Origin: Chthonomonas calidirosea
Lineage (GTDB): Bacteria > Armatimonadota > Chthonomonadetes > Chthonomonadales > CAJBBX01
NCBI GenBank assembly: GCA_020722705.1
Contig: DYKI01000035.1
Span: forward strand, 1-33,646
Length of the DNA: 33,646 nt
Direction of reading: 5' to 3'
The position numbers were made by a program, and so were the translations under genes. Shown here piece after piece: positions 5,657 through 15,600 of this stretch. Under the pieces are notes generated by a model. That model worked only from the letters and a program-made list of their open reading frames with translations. It had not been told where the DNA came from and did no database searches. Positions within the stretch are counted from its first letter, which is position 1. Each line of letters begins with the position of its first letter.

Positions 5657-8287
5657 TCAACGGCCGGCGTTCTGAAGGGGCAGGAACGCGAGGAGGGACT
5701 CCTTCGCGACGTGCTCGGGCACGCCTAGGGCGCCTCCGACATAGAAGGTCGCCATAGAACGGCCTCGAAACATGGCAAGCCGTGCGGAGTGGATGTCCCA
5801 GCCGAGCGCCGAAATCGCGCTTGAGACCCTGTACAGGGTGGACTGCGGTTCCGGTGACGCTACCTCGATAACGGTGAACCGTGGCGACACGTCGTTTCGC
5901 ACGGTAAGGCGCTCGATCGGTCGGTTGCCGTCAACGGCACGCTTGCGGCGTTCCAGGATCGCTTCGACACTGGCCTGCCCCGTCAGCACTGAGGTCAAGT
6001 TGGATGCGACCTCACGCCTCTTGCCATGCGTGAGCTGCCGCCCGCGGAAATCAACGCACAGCGTATCTATGGCGATGCGCTCGTCGCCGTGTACGCGCGT
6101 GAAGACCTGAGCGGCATGCACATTCAAATCGGCGGCATAGAGCACCCCGGCTATCTTGGCCAGCAGGCCGGGTTTGGGATCGTCGAGGGTGCAGACCGTG
6201 ATCTCCGTGAACGTTGCGAAGCGGTCGTCGTGGAAGCTCACCGACGGTGTTCCGAGCCGGGCCTGCCGGACAAAGCCGATGTGCAGGGCAATCTCTTCCA
6301 TGGACGTATTCAGAACATATTGTGCAGGCAGCCCCTCCAGATGCTCGGAAACCTCTTCGTGGGGCAGGTCCTCCACCTCGAGCTCTTTGGCAAGGCGTCG
6401 CCGCGTTCGATTCACTGCGGCATCGTCAAAGCCTTCGTCCGTCCCCGAGACCAGAGCGCGTTCAGCTTTTCGGTAGAGCTCGCTGAGGTAGCGCGCCTTC
6501 ACCTGGGTCCAGAGACCCTGACCGACCGCTCGGGTATCGGCGTAGGTGAGGAGATAGAGCATGCGAAGCCGCTCAAAGTCGTCCACGATGGACGTGAACT
6601 CTCGGATGGTCTCGTCAAGGCCAAGGTCACGGAGCCGCGAGGTCTCGGCCATGAGCAAGTGGTGTTCGACGAGAAAAGTCACATTAGCGGTGGCCTCAGG
6701 CTCCCACCCCAGCTTCGCGCACACCCGTCTGGCAACTTCGGCCCCGGTTTCCCAGTGCGGCCTGCTGGAGTCGGCCTTGCCGGCGTCGTGGAGCAATGCG
6801 GCGAGATACAACTGCTCGGGCGCAGCCAGCTCGGCCATCATGAGCTGGAACTCACGGGAGTCTTCGGGGGCGCCGGGAAGTCGAAGCTGATCAAGATTGC
6901 GAATCACATAGAGGGTGTGCTGGCCGACCGTGTAGTCATGCGAGGCGTCGTATGGGATCAGGTCCAACGTACGGCCCACGTCGGGCAGGATCCAATCGAG
7001 GATGCCGAGATCGGCGAGTGTCTGGAGGGCTGGGTAGATCGGCTTACGCGATGAGAGGATCGCCGTGAAGGTTTCTGCCAGACGCTCCGTTTCAGCCGTC
7101 ACGGGCTCCTGCGCAAGCAGCGCGATGACGGCTCGCCGCAAGTCCGGGCTGAACTCAAGACCGAACCGTTGCGCCATCTCGCCGGCATGGATCATCCAGA
7201 CAGGGTCTTCCGACGCCAGCAGCGGGTTGGCAGGTGTGAGCTGCCGGTTGACGCAGTCGAGACCGATGCCCATGAACAGCCGGCTGTTTTCGACGCGCTG
7301 CGCGATATCCGTCCAGAGGCGATCCACGGTTGTGAGGTGGCGGTACGTGTCGCGCATGAACCTTTCGACGCCTGGCGGCGAGTCCTCTTCGTCGTCATAG
7401 CCCAGTGCAGCGGCCACATCCTCCTGACGGGTAACGACCAGATCATCCCGTTCCTCACCGACCACGGCATGGAGCGCGTTGCGAGTGCGGAAAAGGAACT
7501 CCTTCGCGTTGCGCAGCGGCAGCGTCTCCTCGGGGGCAATGCCTCCCCACCGGGTCAGCGCCTCCCAGTACTTCTCGCCCCGCGTGCCGGCCGCCGGCAG
7601 ACCCTCGCGCGCCTGGATCAGCCACATCGCGGCCTGCAAGTCTCTGAGGCCGCCTGGACCGGTCTTGATGTTCGGCTCGACCGTCCGAGGCGTGCCGCCT
7701 GACGACGCTCGCTGGGTTCGTCGCTCGTCGAGCTTCGCGAAGATGAACTCCGCGGGATTCAGGTTTGGCCAGAGTTCGTTCTCGAACTGCAGAAAAACGC
7801 GTGGATTGCCGACGACCAGCCTGGCGTCGAGCAGGCCGCAGACTGTCTGATGATCGAGGCTGCCGCAGTCGCCGATCAGGCGATATGCATACCCGACCTC
7901 CATGCCGGCCGCGTCCATGATGACGCGCATCAAGGCTGAGAACATCGCCTTGACGATCTGATCGGTGATCTGGTCGCCTTCGTGCGCCGGTATGAACGTG
8001 ATGTCCACGTCGCTGTGCAGGCAGAGCTCGCGGCGTCCGTAGCCGCCAGTCGCGACGATTGCCAGCGGGGGTACCGGCCCGGAGACGTCAACGCCGGCCT
8101 TCGAGCAGGCGATCGCGAACATGCGGGCGATGATATCGTCCACGTGATCGCTGTAGCGCTGAGCGAGGGCCACTCCTGCGACGCCCCTGAGTGCCTCTTC
8201 CTTGATCCGGGATTTCGCTGCCCTCAGCGTCTCCGCTAGGAGCTCGAGCTCTCCCTGCTCGCCCTTCGGCTCAGCTCTGGCCTCCAT
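5657..8287 (-). CDS. glnD: PII uridylyltransferase / uridylyl-removing enzyme GlnD
   Basis: GlnD senses glutamine and adds or removes UMP on the PII signalling protein, thereby setting nitrogen assimilation. The 876-residue product has the full family layout and near-normal length. It has a nucleotidyltransferase domain with ATGGYGRRELCLHSDVD (Gly81-Gly82, Asp93, Asp95) and the conserved NIKTGPGGLRDLQ. An HD hydrolase domain follows, with His500-Asp501 in LLHDAGK and HHLL further on. Two C-terminal ACT domains come last (about 710-790, starting at TVCTLDDPKPGLLAKIA, and about 805-870). Both catalytic activities therefore look intact. ATG 8287 is in-frame with all domains and preceded by GGGGAG. 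It is a single gene 283 nt from ffh; no glnB or amtB lies in the window. Confidence 0.95.
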   Translation of the reverse strand: MEARAEPKGEQGELELLAETLRAAKSRIKEEALRGVAGVALAQRYSDHVDDIIARMFAIACSKAGVDVSGPVPPLAIVATGGYGRRELCLHSDVDITFIPAHEGDQITDQIVKAMFSALMRVIMDAAGMEVGYAYRLIGDCGSLDHQTVCGLLDARLVVGNPRVFLQFENELWPNLNPAEFIFAKLDERRTQRASSGGTPRTVEPNIKTGPGGLRDLQAAMWLIQAREGLPAAGTRGEKYWEALTRWGGIAPEETLPLRNAKEFLFRTRNALHAVVGEERDDLVVTRQEDVAAALGYDDEEDSPPGVERFMRDTYRHLTTVDRLWTDIAQRVENSRLFMGIGLDCVNRQLTPANPLLASEDPVWMIHAGEMAQRFGLEFSPDLRRAVIALLAQEPVTAETERLAETFTAILSSRKPIYPALQTLADLGILDWILPDVGRTLDLIPYDASHDYTVGQHTLYVIRNLDQLRLPGAPEDSREFQLMMAELAAPEQLYLAALLHDAGKADSSRPHWETGAEVARRVCAKLGWEPEATANVTFLVEHHLLMAETSRLRDLGLDETIREFTSIVDDFERLRMLYLLTYADTRAVGQGLWTQVKARYLSELYRKAERALVSGTDEGFDDAAVNRTRRRLAKELEVEDLPHEEVSEHLEGLPAQYVLNTSMEEIALHIGFVRQARLGTPSVSFHDDRFATFTEITVCTLDDPKPGLLAKIAGVLYAADLNVHAAQVFTRVHGDERIAIDTLCVDFRGRQLTHGKRREVASNLTSVLTGQASVEAILERRKRAVDGNRPIERLTVRNDVSPRFTVIEVASPEPQSTLYRVSSAISALGWDIHSARLAMFRGRSMATFYVGGALGVPEHVAKESLLAFLPLQNAGR

Positions 8288-8334
8288 TGTGTGTCCCGAC
8301 TCCCCATTCGGCTCCGGAGGTGCGATATGTTCCG

Positions 8335-8387
8335 GATGGCCATCGAATGCGCATGCCTGCCCCGGCTACGGCGCAGGCTCTATTGTA
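8335..8387 (-). promoter_or_regulatory. Palindromes and possible -10 box upstream of glnD
   Basis: The 276-nt gap between glnD and the divergent microprotein gene contains a 10-nt palindrome GATGGCCATC (8335-8344) and an 8-nt palindrome ATGCGCAT (8347-8354) overlapping GCATGC. A minus-strand TACAAT (8382-8387) could be a -10 box about 95 nt before glnD, but I see no convincing -35. The palindromes could be operator half-sites or leader structure. Confidence 0.3.
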
Positions 8388-8511
8388 ACCCAGACCGTCG
8401 CGACCGAATATGCCGTCGAGCCTCGGCATAGTCGCCGGAGTTCATGCGGGATCACAGCGAGGGCGCGAGAACTCTGAGGCAGGTCGCAACGTACGGATCC
8501 CTGGAGCAGGG

Positions 8512-8517
8512 TATAAT
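8512..8517 (+). promoter_or_regulatory. -10 box of the Cys-rich microprotein gene
   Basis: A perfect TATAAT lies 46 nt before the GTG start at 8564. The -35 region is weak. Transcription would start near 8524, giving a leader of about 40 nt that includes a strong GGGGGA ribosome site at about 8550. Confidence 0.5.
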
Positions 8518-8563
8518 CGCAAAGCAGGCTGTCCTGCGTTGAATGTGATGGGGGAATCATACG

Positions 8564-8731
8564 GTGGCTGGTGAAGGCAAGAAGTCCAAGACGAACGTTG
8601 CGGCTCGCCAAGAGGCGAAGGCCGCCGGCAACAAGTGCAAGTACTGTGGCAACAAGATCGAAGTCGTGATGACGCTGACGGCATCCGGCCGCAAGCAGAT
8701 GATCCGGAAGTGCTGCGGCACCCCGGCCTGA
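8564..8731 (+). CDS. 55-residue lysine-rich CxxC microprotein, function unknown
   Basis: The 55-codon frame starts at GTG, nine or ten bases after a GGGGGA ribosome site, and ends at TGA 8731. The protein has a lysine-rich, probably disordered start (GKKSKTNVAARQEAKAAG). A compact Cys part follows with KCKYCG (Cys25, Cys28) and RKCCG (Cys50, Cys51), spaced as in a small zinc ribbon. Upstream is a TATAAT box and downstream an intrinsic terminator, so it looks like an independent, strongly expressed unit. The basic N-terminus and the Cys pair suggest a nucleic-acid- or ribosome-associated zinc protein; this is inference. It resembles bL33-type ribbons only in size and composition, and I could not match it to a named family. 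Confidence 0.75.
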   Translation: MAGEGKKSKTNVAARQEAKAAGNKCKYCGNKIEVVMTLTASGRKQMIRKCCGTPA

Positions 8732-8758
8732 CGTCTCCGGCCGGGCACGGGTATTTGG

Positions 8759-8786
8759 GGGGCGCGGCATGGCTGCGCCCCTTATT
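8759..8786 (+). terminator. Intrinsic terminator after the microprotein gene
   Basis: A 7-bp perfect GC stem, GGGGCGC (8759-8765) with GCGCCCC (8775-8781), has a 9-nt loop and is followed by TTATT. It starts 28 nt after the microprotein stop and would separate that unit from comM. Confidence 0.6.
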
Positions 8787-8921
8787 GCGTCTCGCCGGCC
8801 GAGCGGGACTCCCTTCGGCTGGGGGGGCGGGCGCACGATCGGCCGTGCCGGCAGGTGTCACCGATGATGGTGTCGAACAAGGGCTTCGACGGTCGCTATA
8901 CGTCGAGGGGTTCAGCATCAG

Positions 8922-10454
8922 ATGCTTGCGTACGTAAGATCGAGTGCGGTTCTGGGGATCAACGCCTACCAGGTCGTCGTCGAGACCGACATATCCACCA
9001 GCATTCCGTCTTGGGCAATCGTGGGGCTTCCCGATGCAGCCGTTCAGGAAAGCCGCGAACGTGTGCGCTCGGCGATTCGAAACACCGGTTTCGAGTTTCC
9101 GCAACGCAGGATTACCATTAACCTCGCGCCCGCGGACATACGCAAAGAAGGCCCTAGCTTCGATCTGCCCATCGCGCTGGGCATCCTGATCGGCTCGGGC
9201 CAGGTCAACGGAGACGCTCTGCCCGACACGCTGATCGTCGGCGAGCTTTCGTTGGATGGCGCCGTCAGAGGCGTCGCCGGAGTCCTGCCGATTGCGCTCG
9301 CGGCGCGGGACGCCGGAATGCGACGCATTCTGGTGCCGGAGGCCAATACGCGTGAGGCCGCCATTGTGGACGGCGTTGACGTTTTCCCTGTGGCCACACT
9401 CGCTCAAGCAGCACAACTGCTCAACGACCCGGGTTCGGCTGAGCCTGCCCGACTCGACCCCGCAGACCTGATGCCCGAGCGCCCTCCCTACGAGGCCGAC
9501 TTCTCCGATGTCAAAGGGCAGACCCACGTCAAGCGTGCCCTCGAGGTGGCGGCGGCGGGAGGTCACAACGTGCTCATGATCGGGCCGCCCGGCAGCGGAA
9601 AGACCATGCTTGCCCGACGGATGCCCAGCATTCTGCCGCCGTTGTCTGTGCCTGAAGCTGTCGAAACCACCAAGATATACAGTGTCTGCGGTCTGTTGCC
9701 TTCCGGATCGGCGCTGATCACCACCAGGCCGTTTCGGTCGCCGCATCATTCCCTATCTAACGCAGCCCTTGTTGGAGGCGGATCGGTGCCGCGGCCCGGA
9801 GAGGTCAGTCTGGCCCACAATGGGGTTCTGTTCTTGGACGAGCTGCCGGAGTTCAACCGGGATGCACTTGAAGTGCTTCGGCAGCCGCTGGAGGATCGCG
9901 TGGTCACGATCGCCCGCGTTCAGGCGTCGCTGCAGTATCCTGCCAGTTTCGTCCTCGCAGCGGCGATGAACCCATGCGTCTGCGGCTACTACGGTGATAC
10001 CATGCGCCGATGTACGTGTTCGGAGACGATGGTCAGGAAGTACCAGCAGCGTATCTCGGGGCCGCTCCTCGACCGGATTGACCTGCACATCGAGGTGCGG
10101 CGCCTCTCGGAGGATGAGCTCGTCCATCATCGCAGTTCCGAATCGAGCGCGACCATACGGGACCGCGTCTGCGCGGCGCGCGAGCGCCAAGCTGAGAGGC
10201 TGCGCGGTCGCAAGATCCACTGCAATGCCGAAATGGGAGCCCGCGACATTCGCGACCTCTGTCCGATGGGTGACGACGTGCGCGACCTTTTGCGGCATGC
10301 AATCCAGCAGCTATCGCTGTCCGCCCGCGCGTACGACCGCATCCTCAAGGTAGCACGGACGATTGCCGATCTCAGCGGAAGCGCAGACATCGGCGCCGAC
10401 CACGTCGCCGAGGCAATCCAGTACCGCACGCTCGACCGCAAGATGCTTCTCTAG
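8922..10454 (+). CDS. comM: ComM/YifB family Mg-chelatase-like AAA+ ATPase
   Basis: ComM proteins are hexameric AAA+ helicases that drive branch migration during integration of incoming DNA in natural transformation; the family is widespread also in non-competent bacteria. The 510-residue product has the N-terminal Lon-protease-like domain (about 1-170, without a protease active site), the Walker A motif GPPGSGKT (about 219), the Walker B motif LFLDELPEF and a Cys cluster NPCVCGYYG...CTCS typical of the family. The C-terminal Mg-chelatase domain follows ([18 protein letters not shown]). ATG 8922 has GAGGGG about 11 nt upstream. It lies alone on the plus strand after the microprotein terminator. 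Whether this organism is competent cannot be judged here, since no com genes are nearby. Confidence 0.93.
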   Translation: MLAYVRSSAVLGINAYQVVVETDISTSIPSWAIVGLPDAAVQESRERVRSAIRNTGFEFPQRRITINLAPADIRKEGPSFDLPIALGILIGSGQVNGDALPDTLIVGELSLDGAVRGVAGVLPIALAARDAGMRRILVPEANTREAAIVDGVDVFPVATLAQAAQLLNDPGSAEPARLDPADLMPERPPYEADFSDVKGQTHVKRALEVAAAGGHNVLMIGPPGSGKTMLARRMPSILPPLSVPEAVETTKIYSVCGLLPSGSALITTRPFRSPHHSLSNAALVGGGSVPRPGEVSLAHNGVLFLDELPEFNRDALEVLRQPLEDRVVTIARVQASLQYPASFVLAAAMNPCVCGYYGDTMRRCTCSETMVRKYQQRISGPLLDRIDLHIEVRRLSEDELVHHRSSESSATIRDRVCAARERQAERLRGRKIHCNAEMGARDIRDLCPMGDDVRDLLRHAIQQLSLSARAYDRILKVARTIADLSGSADIGADHVAEAIQYRTLDRKMLL

Positions 10455-10516
10455 AGGCCGGTCGTTGAGTGCGAAGCCCATCATAACCCCGGCACGCCGG
10501 TGGTTGGGAGGCGAAC

Positions 10517-11083
10517 ATGGCAAATCGTAAGGATCAGCCGGAACCGCTGTATGTGGCAGCCACACTCGAAGGCAAGCTGGTGATCGAGAGGCGCGGCGAG
10601 CCCTTCCGCAAGCGTTACGTTCTTCTGGCGGTGCTCTTGCTGCTGGTGCTGGGGCTCCTGATCGGCTACCTCATCGGCACGCAGACCAATCCCAAGCTGT
10701 GGTTCGTTGTGGCGCTTGTGCTGCTCATGTTGTTGGCGCTTTCCGAACGGGCGGTACGCATGTATGCGGCGACCAAACCGAATCGCCTTGTTCTGGACAA
10801 GGATGCCAACACCGTGGAGCGGAACGGCGAACCAGTCGGGGTCGCCAGGGACATCGAGGCTGTGCTCTTTCGGGATATTCTCGATGGCGAGCGACCAACC
10901 AATGAGCACGCCGTCGTGCTTCAGTATCAGAACACGCGGCGGACCCTCGTTGCCGAATCGCAGGGGATGCCGGGCGAGAAAGAGGCGCTCCAAAAGGTGG
11001 CGGAAGCGCTTCGAGACTATCTGGAGGTGCCGCTCCGTAACGAGCCGCGCCAGGTTGCCGAATACTGGCTGGATCGGTCATAG
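10517..11083 (+). CDS. Two-helix membrane protein of unknown function
   Basis: The 188-residue product has a short basic cytoplasmic start and two adjacent membrane helices (about 33-53, very Leu-rich, and 61-79). A soluble domain of about 105 residues follows and is probably cytoplasmic. That domain has an alternating pattern (NRLVLDKDANTVERNGE, then IEAVLFRDILDG) like small beta-rich PH-like domains found on the cytoplasmic side of bacterial membrane proteins; this resemblance is weak. GGGAGG sits about six bases before ATG 10517. It lies 62 nt behind comM and ahead of the beta-propeller gene on the same strand. I do not recognise the family. Confidence 0.75.
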   Translation: MANRKDQPEPLYVAATLEGKLVIERRGEPFRKRYVLLAVLLLLVLGLLIGYLIGTQTNPKLWFVVALVLLMLLALSERAVRMYAATKPNRLVLDKDANTVERNGEPVGVARDIEAVLFRDILDGERPTNEHAVVLQYQNTRRTLVAESQGMPGEKEALQKVAEALRDYLEVPLRNEPRQVAEYWLDRS

Positions 11084-11091
11084 ATGTTGGG

Positions 11092-11119
11092 CCCGATGAG
11101 CGTTGCGCTCAACGTCGGG
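11092..11119 (+). other. Hairpin between the membrane-protein and beta-propeller genes
   Basis: CCCGATGAGCG pairs with CGCTCA-TCGGG, giving an 11-bp stem with a 3-nt bulge and a 3-nt loop. It starts nine bases after the preceding stop. There is no U-run after it, so it may be an mRNA-stabilising or processing structure rather than a terminator. Confidence 0.4.
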
Positions 11120-11178
11120 TCTGCATGGCTTCAAGACATTGGCCCGCGAGGCGCAGCCGACCGGGGGTGGAGGTGCGT

Positions 11179-12480
11179 GTGTTCGTACGCAAACGCGGCA
11201 GAGGATGGCTCGTTGCGCTGATCGGATTGGGGATAACTGCATGGCCGGCCACGCTGGCTGTTGGCGCGGATTGGCCCCAGTGGAGAGGACCGTCGCGGGA
11301 CGGTGTCTCGCAGGAGAAAGGTCTGCTCAAGGCGTGGGGGCAGGGCAAGCCTAAGCTGCTGTGGCAGGCGGCAGGCTTGGGCACGGGTTACTCGTCGCTT
11401 GCCATCGTCGGAGGACGAGCCTATACCATGGGCGACATTCCCGATGATGCCGGACGACGGCAGCAGTGTATCATCGCCCTTGACCTCAAGACCAGGAAGC
11501 GGCTCTGGAGCTCCCGCGTCGGGGCGCCGCACAGTGATGGGGCACGGGGCACGCCTACGGTTTCGGGCGGCCTCGTCTTCGCGGTCGGAACCGACGGCGA
11601 CGTGGTGTGCGTCGAAGCCGCCACGGGCCGCCCCCGTTGGCGCGTCAACCTGGAGCGTGACCTTGGCGGCCGCATGATGTCGAGCTGGCGGTACAGCGAA
11701 TCTCCCCTTGTTGATGGCGATCGAGTCATCGTGACGCCCGGCACGGCTTCCTCAACGCTCGTGGCGCTGGATCGAAGCACGGGAAAGCTCTTGTGGCGCT
11801 GCGCAGCCGGCGATATCGGCCCCAACGGTGCCGATGGCGCGGGGTACTCGTCTGCAGTGGCAACGCAGGTTGGACGCACTCGCCTCTACGTTCAGCAGTA
11901 CGGGCGCGGCGTGATCGGTGTCCATGCGGGCACGGGCAAGCTGCTCTGGAGCTACAACCGCGTCGCTTGCGGAACGGCCAACATCATGACGCCGGTGATC
12001 AGCGGCCCCTACGTATTTGTGTCGAATGCCTACCGGGCCGGCGCGGCGTGCCTGCGTATGGATGCCGCCGGCGATGGTGTCAGCGTCGAGGAGGTCTACT
12101 TTCTCAACGCGCGGACCTTTCAGAACCACCATGGCGGCATGGTCGCGGTGGGCGGGCACGTCTACGGCGGACATGGGCAGAATGCCGGCGCTCCCACCTG
12201 TATCGAGATCGCAACCGGAAAGGTGATGTGGCAGGCGTCGGCACCGGGGCGCGGCTCGGCGGCCGTGCTGTATGCCGACGGACGACTGGTTTTCCGCTAC
12301 GAGAGCGGGTTGGTTGCTCTGATCGAGGCGACGCCGACACGGTATCGTCTGGCGGGGAGCTTTGAGCCGCCGTCAATGGCAGGTCCGGCCTGGGCGCATC
12401 CCGTCATCCTGGATGGACGGATGTACCTGAGGCACAACGACGTGCTCCTCTGCTACGACGTCAAGGCCAGGGCGAAGTGA
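11179..12480 (+). CDS. Secreted PQQ-like beta-propeller protein
   Basis: The 433-residue product has a clear signal peptide: a basic start (FVRKRGRG), a hydrophobic stretch and an AVGA cleavage site just before DWPQWRGPSRDGVS. The rest is built from repeated propeller blades with the PQQ-type pattern of A-x-D-x-x-T-G-x-x-x-W, for example ALDLKTRKRLWSS, VEAATGRPRWRV, ALDRSTGKLLWRC and VHAGTGKLLWSY. This fold is shared by PQQ dehydrogenases and BamB, but there are no recognisable PQQ-binding or catalytic residues, so an enzymatic role is unproven. I chose GTG 11179 because GGAGG lies five bases upstream and it yields a normal signal peptide; the frame is open back to 11125. It is convergent with the giant membrane-protein gene. 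Confidence 0.88.
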   Translation: MFVRKRGRGWLVALIGLGITAWPATLAVGADWPQWRGPSRDGVSQEKGLLKAWGQGKPKLLWQAAGLGTGYSSLAIVGGRAYTMGDIPDDAGRRQQCIIALDLKTRKRLWSSRVGAPHSDGARGTPTVSGGLVFAVGTDGDVVCVEAATGRPRWRVNLERDLGGRMMSSWRYSESPLVDGDRVIVTPGTASSTLVALDRSTGKLLWRCAAGDIGPNGADGAGYSSAVATQVGRTRLYVQQYGRGVIGVHAGTGKLLWSYNRVACGTANIMTPVISGPYVFVSNAYRAGAACLRMDAAGDGVSVEEVYFLNARTFQNHHGGMVAVGGHVYGGHGQNAGAPTCIEIATGKVMWQASAPGRGSAAVLYADGRLVFRYESGLVALIEATPTRYRLAGSFEPPSMAGPAWAHPVILDGRMYLRHNDVLLCYDVKARAK

Positions 12481-12551
12481 GGCCGTAGACACTGGATCGG
12501 GGGAGGGTGAGCCCGTATGGGCGGCGTTTCGTTACGCTTCGCAATCAACCA

Positions 12552-12607
12552 CCTTCAACCTTCATCCTTCAACCTTCATCCTTCAACCTTCAACCTTCGA
12601 CCTTCAG
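12552..12607. repeat. Eight-unit tandem heptamer repeat
   Basis: Eight exact-length 7-nt units on the plus strand begin CCTTC: CCTTCAA, CCTTCAT, CCTTCAA, CCTTCAT, CCTTCAA, CCTTCAA, CCTTCGA and CCTTCAG. The tract fills most of the gap between two convergent genes and ends eight bases before the stop of the giant membrane-protein gene. It is the same family as the tract at 3979-4013 (NTGAAGG on the opposite strand). The other 71 nt of this gap hold a weak GCCC/GGGC hairpin near 12511 and nothing else. Confidence 0.9.
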
Positions 12608-12615
12608 GCCGCCGG

Positions 12616-15600
12616 TCACTTCCACGTGTGCCAGTTGGTCCTGATCCGCGCGAACCACGCCCGGGTCTCGGCGGCTCTTGTGCTCAGGTGATACACGGCT
12701 GCGAGCATGGCCAGTCCCACGATGAGCGCGAAAGCCCCGATGACAAGGTGCCGCGCGGTGGCCGAACCCAGCACGATGGCGAAGGCAAGGGCGAAGGTCG
12801 CGCCGACGACAACGAACGCCCTGATCCGGTGACCGATGCCCCAGATAATCGCCGCGATGCACTCTGCGACCAGCAGGAGTGCGTGCACGGCCGTGCCGCC
12901 TGCATGGAAGTGGCGCATGAAGGCGACAAACGTGGGAAAGACGGTCACGGACAGGCCCGTCCACCAGAGCGCCTGCATCTCGTTGCCGCGGTTCTTCGCG
13001 TCGGCAAGGTGACCAAGCAGGAGAAGGTACAACCCGACCGGGATCAGGTAGAGGTCAAGCACGCCGTAGTCCATTCCGAGACGACTGTAGAGGTAGAGCG
13101 CATATGCCGTCAGGAATGCGCCCAGACCGGCATGGGCGTAGAGCGATCCTCGGCCCAGCGCATACAACGAGACCGACGTGAGACCGGTGAGCATGATGGC
13201 CAGGACGGAGTAGGTTCCCTGATCCGGCGTTCCTGCTGAAAGCAGGCCGACCGCATAAGCGAGAAACGCGTGTACCGATCCCATCGCCGTTATCTCGCCG
13301 CTCAGCGCGCGAAAACCATCGTGGCGCTTCGCTGCCAGCATGACTGGGAGGTAGGCCATGGCGCATAGGGCGAACCTTGCGGCCCATGTCGGCGGCGCCG
13401 GCTGTGCGATATTGCATGCATGGGCCGTCGCCAGCGTTGCCGACGCACAGGCGGCCAGACACCATGGACCGCTCCGACGACGTAACGTCCCTATGATCAA
13501 CAACGTGGCGACGGCGCCTATGGAAATGGCCGACGCGCGATGGTCCGTGATGCCCGAATGCAAGGGCGCGTATCCGACCGTCGGGCCGGAGGCGATCTGC
13601 CATAGCTCGTGTCCGGCAATGCCCGCGATGGCAGATATCACCGCCGTCTGGCGCAATGGCGATCGCAGGGCCTCCGGCAGCGTCACGAACTCGCCAACGG
13701 CGAACACGGCGGCAAGTCCGGGAATCATGGCAAGCAGAGTCCACTGGGGCGCAACACCGATCCACTGAACAGCGCCGAAGCATGACATGACCGATATCAC
13801 GGCACTCAGCCAGGCGGACTGCACGAACCCCTGCACCGCTGATCGGCCATAGGCAAGCGCACATATCAGGGACGCTGTGGTAATCAAACCGATTGCGCCC
13901 GGCATGGACTCGCCCGGAGTGTAGGCGATCAGCCACGCTGCACCAATCGCGCAAGCCGATAGGGACGTTGACAGGGGATGTCCATTTCGGCTGAACACGG
14001 GGGAAAGCGCTAGCCCAATCGCACCGATAGCGAGCGTCTGAACCGAGAGCATATGCGGGCTCGAACCGACGGACGCCAACGTCGCAGCAAAGGTCAAGGT
14101 CCCGATCACTGATAGGGGCAGATGCCATTGGCTCGGGCGGGCGAGACGCCGGCCGAACGGGTCCCGCGTCACTTGCGCGGATGTCACCAGAACCCAGGTC
14201 GCAGCCATGAGCCCTATGGTGACGCCGCCCTTCGGGATGAGCACATGCCCGGCCAGACCGGTCGCGGCCGAGAGCGTTGCGAGACCGGTTCCGGCAAGGA
14301 TCGCCGGCAGCTCCGCCTCCTCGCTGACTCGCAGCACGTAGGCCGCGGAGAGCAAGATCGCGGCAACGCCCAGCAGCCCGAACCATGTGCCGATGTCGGC
14401 TCCGTGCAGTGTCGCGCTGCAGATGAGGTCCGCCACGCCGAACGCACCGAGGACCGCACCGACATGGGCCCACGGCGCCGCCCAGGTTCGAGGCCACACC
14501 GTCTCCAAAACGACGCTTGGGCTCCGTCTATGGGCGGCAAGGGCGACCGTGACGAGCGCCAAGCATGCCAGTGCGAGGTCATGTCCGCCTTCGCGGCGCA
14601 CATCTGCTATGTCCATTTGCAGGTACCGGTGAAATGCGAGAGCGACGGCTCCGGCGAATGCGGCTGCAGATGCGAACATCACCTGGGGCCGGCGGAGTCG
14701 CGCGGCCATGCCGGCAAATGCGCTTCCGCAGAGCGAGGCCAGCAGGATGCAGCGAGGCCACTCGTCGGGGGCCAGTCGGCTGCCGTCAGCCCACCCCAGC
14801 AGACGCAGCGCGAGCAGAGCGCCGGCGACACAGAACGCTGCGAGTGCGGCCAAGATGTAAGGCCTGCTGAGCGGCATGCCCGATTGCGACCGGAGGTCGG
14901 CGCAAGTACGCGCCAGCACGATCCATAACACGCCCAGGGCGACGGCAAGCAGACCGAACTCGACACTGCCGGCAGCCGGGTCGTGGGCCACGGTGAACGT
15001 TCCCGTGAGCGTGACCGCACCTATCGAGCCCACGGCCAGTTCGGCGCTCGCCATGAGACGGGCAGCGACACCGGACACTGCCGCACATGCGGCGAGAATC
15101 ATGATCGCGGGGATGGCCGTTGGTCCCCGCAGTCCGGCATCGGCAATCGAGAGCATAGCGGCAACGCCCAGGGCGACCGAGCCCCATAGGAACGGGGTCT
15201 CACGTTGCTGGTCGCCGGTGGTCCTGTCATGCAGGCGTCGCTGTGCGGCCAAGCCGAGGTGCAGGCTGCCGATGACGGCCAGCGACGCGGCGAGGTGCCA
15301 TGGCCGGGCCTCGAGAGTCGAGTGTGTATCGAGTGCGGCCAGCGCGAGGAGCGGCGCGGTGAGGGTCGCGAAGCCGAGGACATAATGCTCGTACGTTCGA
15401 TCGCCTGTCGCTCGCAGCACGCCCAGACCTGCCCCGGAGCAGGCCATGGATGCCAGTGCGATGGCCCATCCCTGCGGGACTGCGTCACCCAGCCAGCGAT
15501 GGTTGATAGACGTGACAGCAAATGAGACCAGCGCTATTCCGATGCCGCCGCAGGCTCGTGCACCGACTGAGACAGGTCTTGCGCTCATAACGCTGAACCG

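Noticed and set aside
6026..7054. A 342-residue plus-strand open frame opposite glnD
   Set aside because: It is a shadow of the glnD coding frame.
8442..9749. A 435-residue minus-strand open frame opposite the microprotein gene and comM
   Set aside because: It is antisense to well-supported genes and is explained by GC-rich codon bias.
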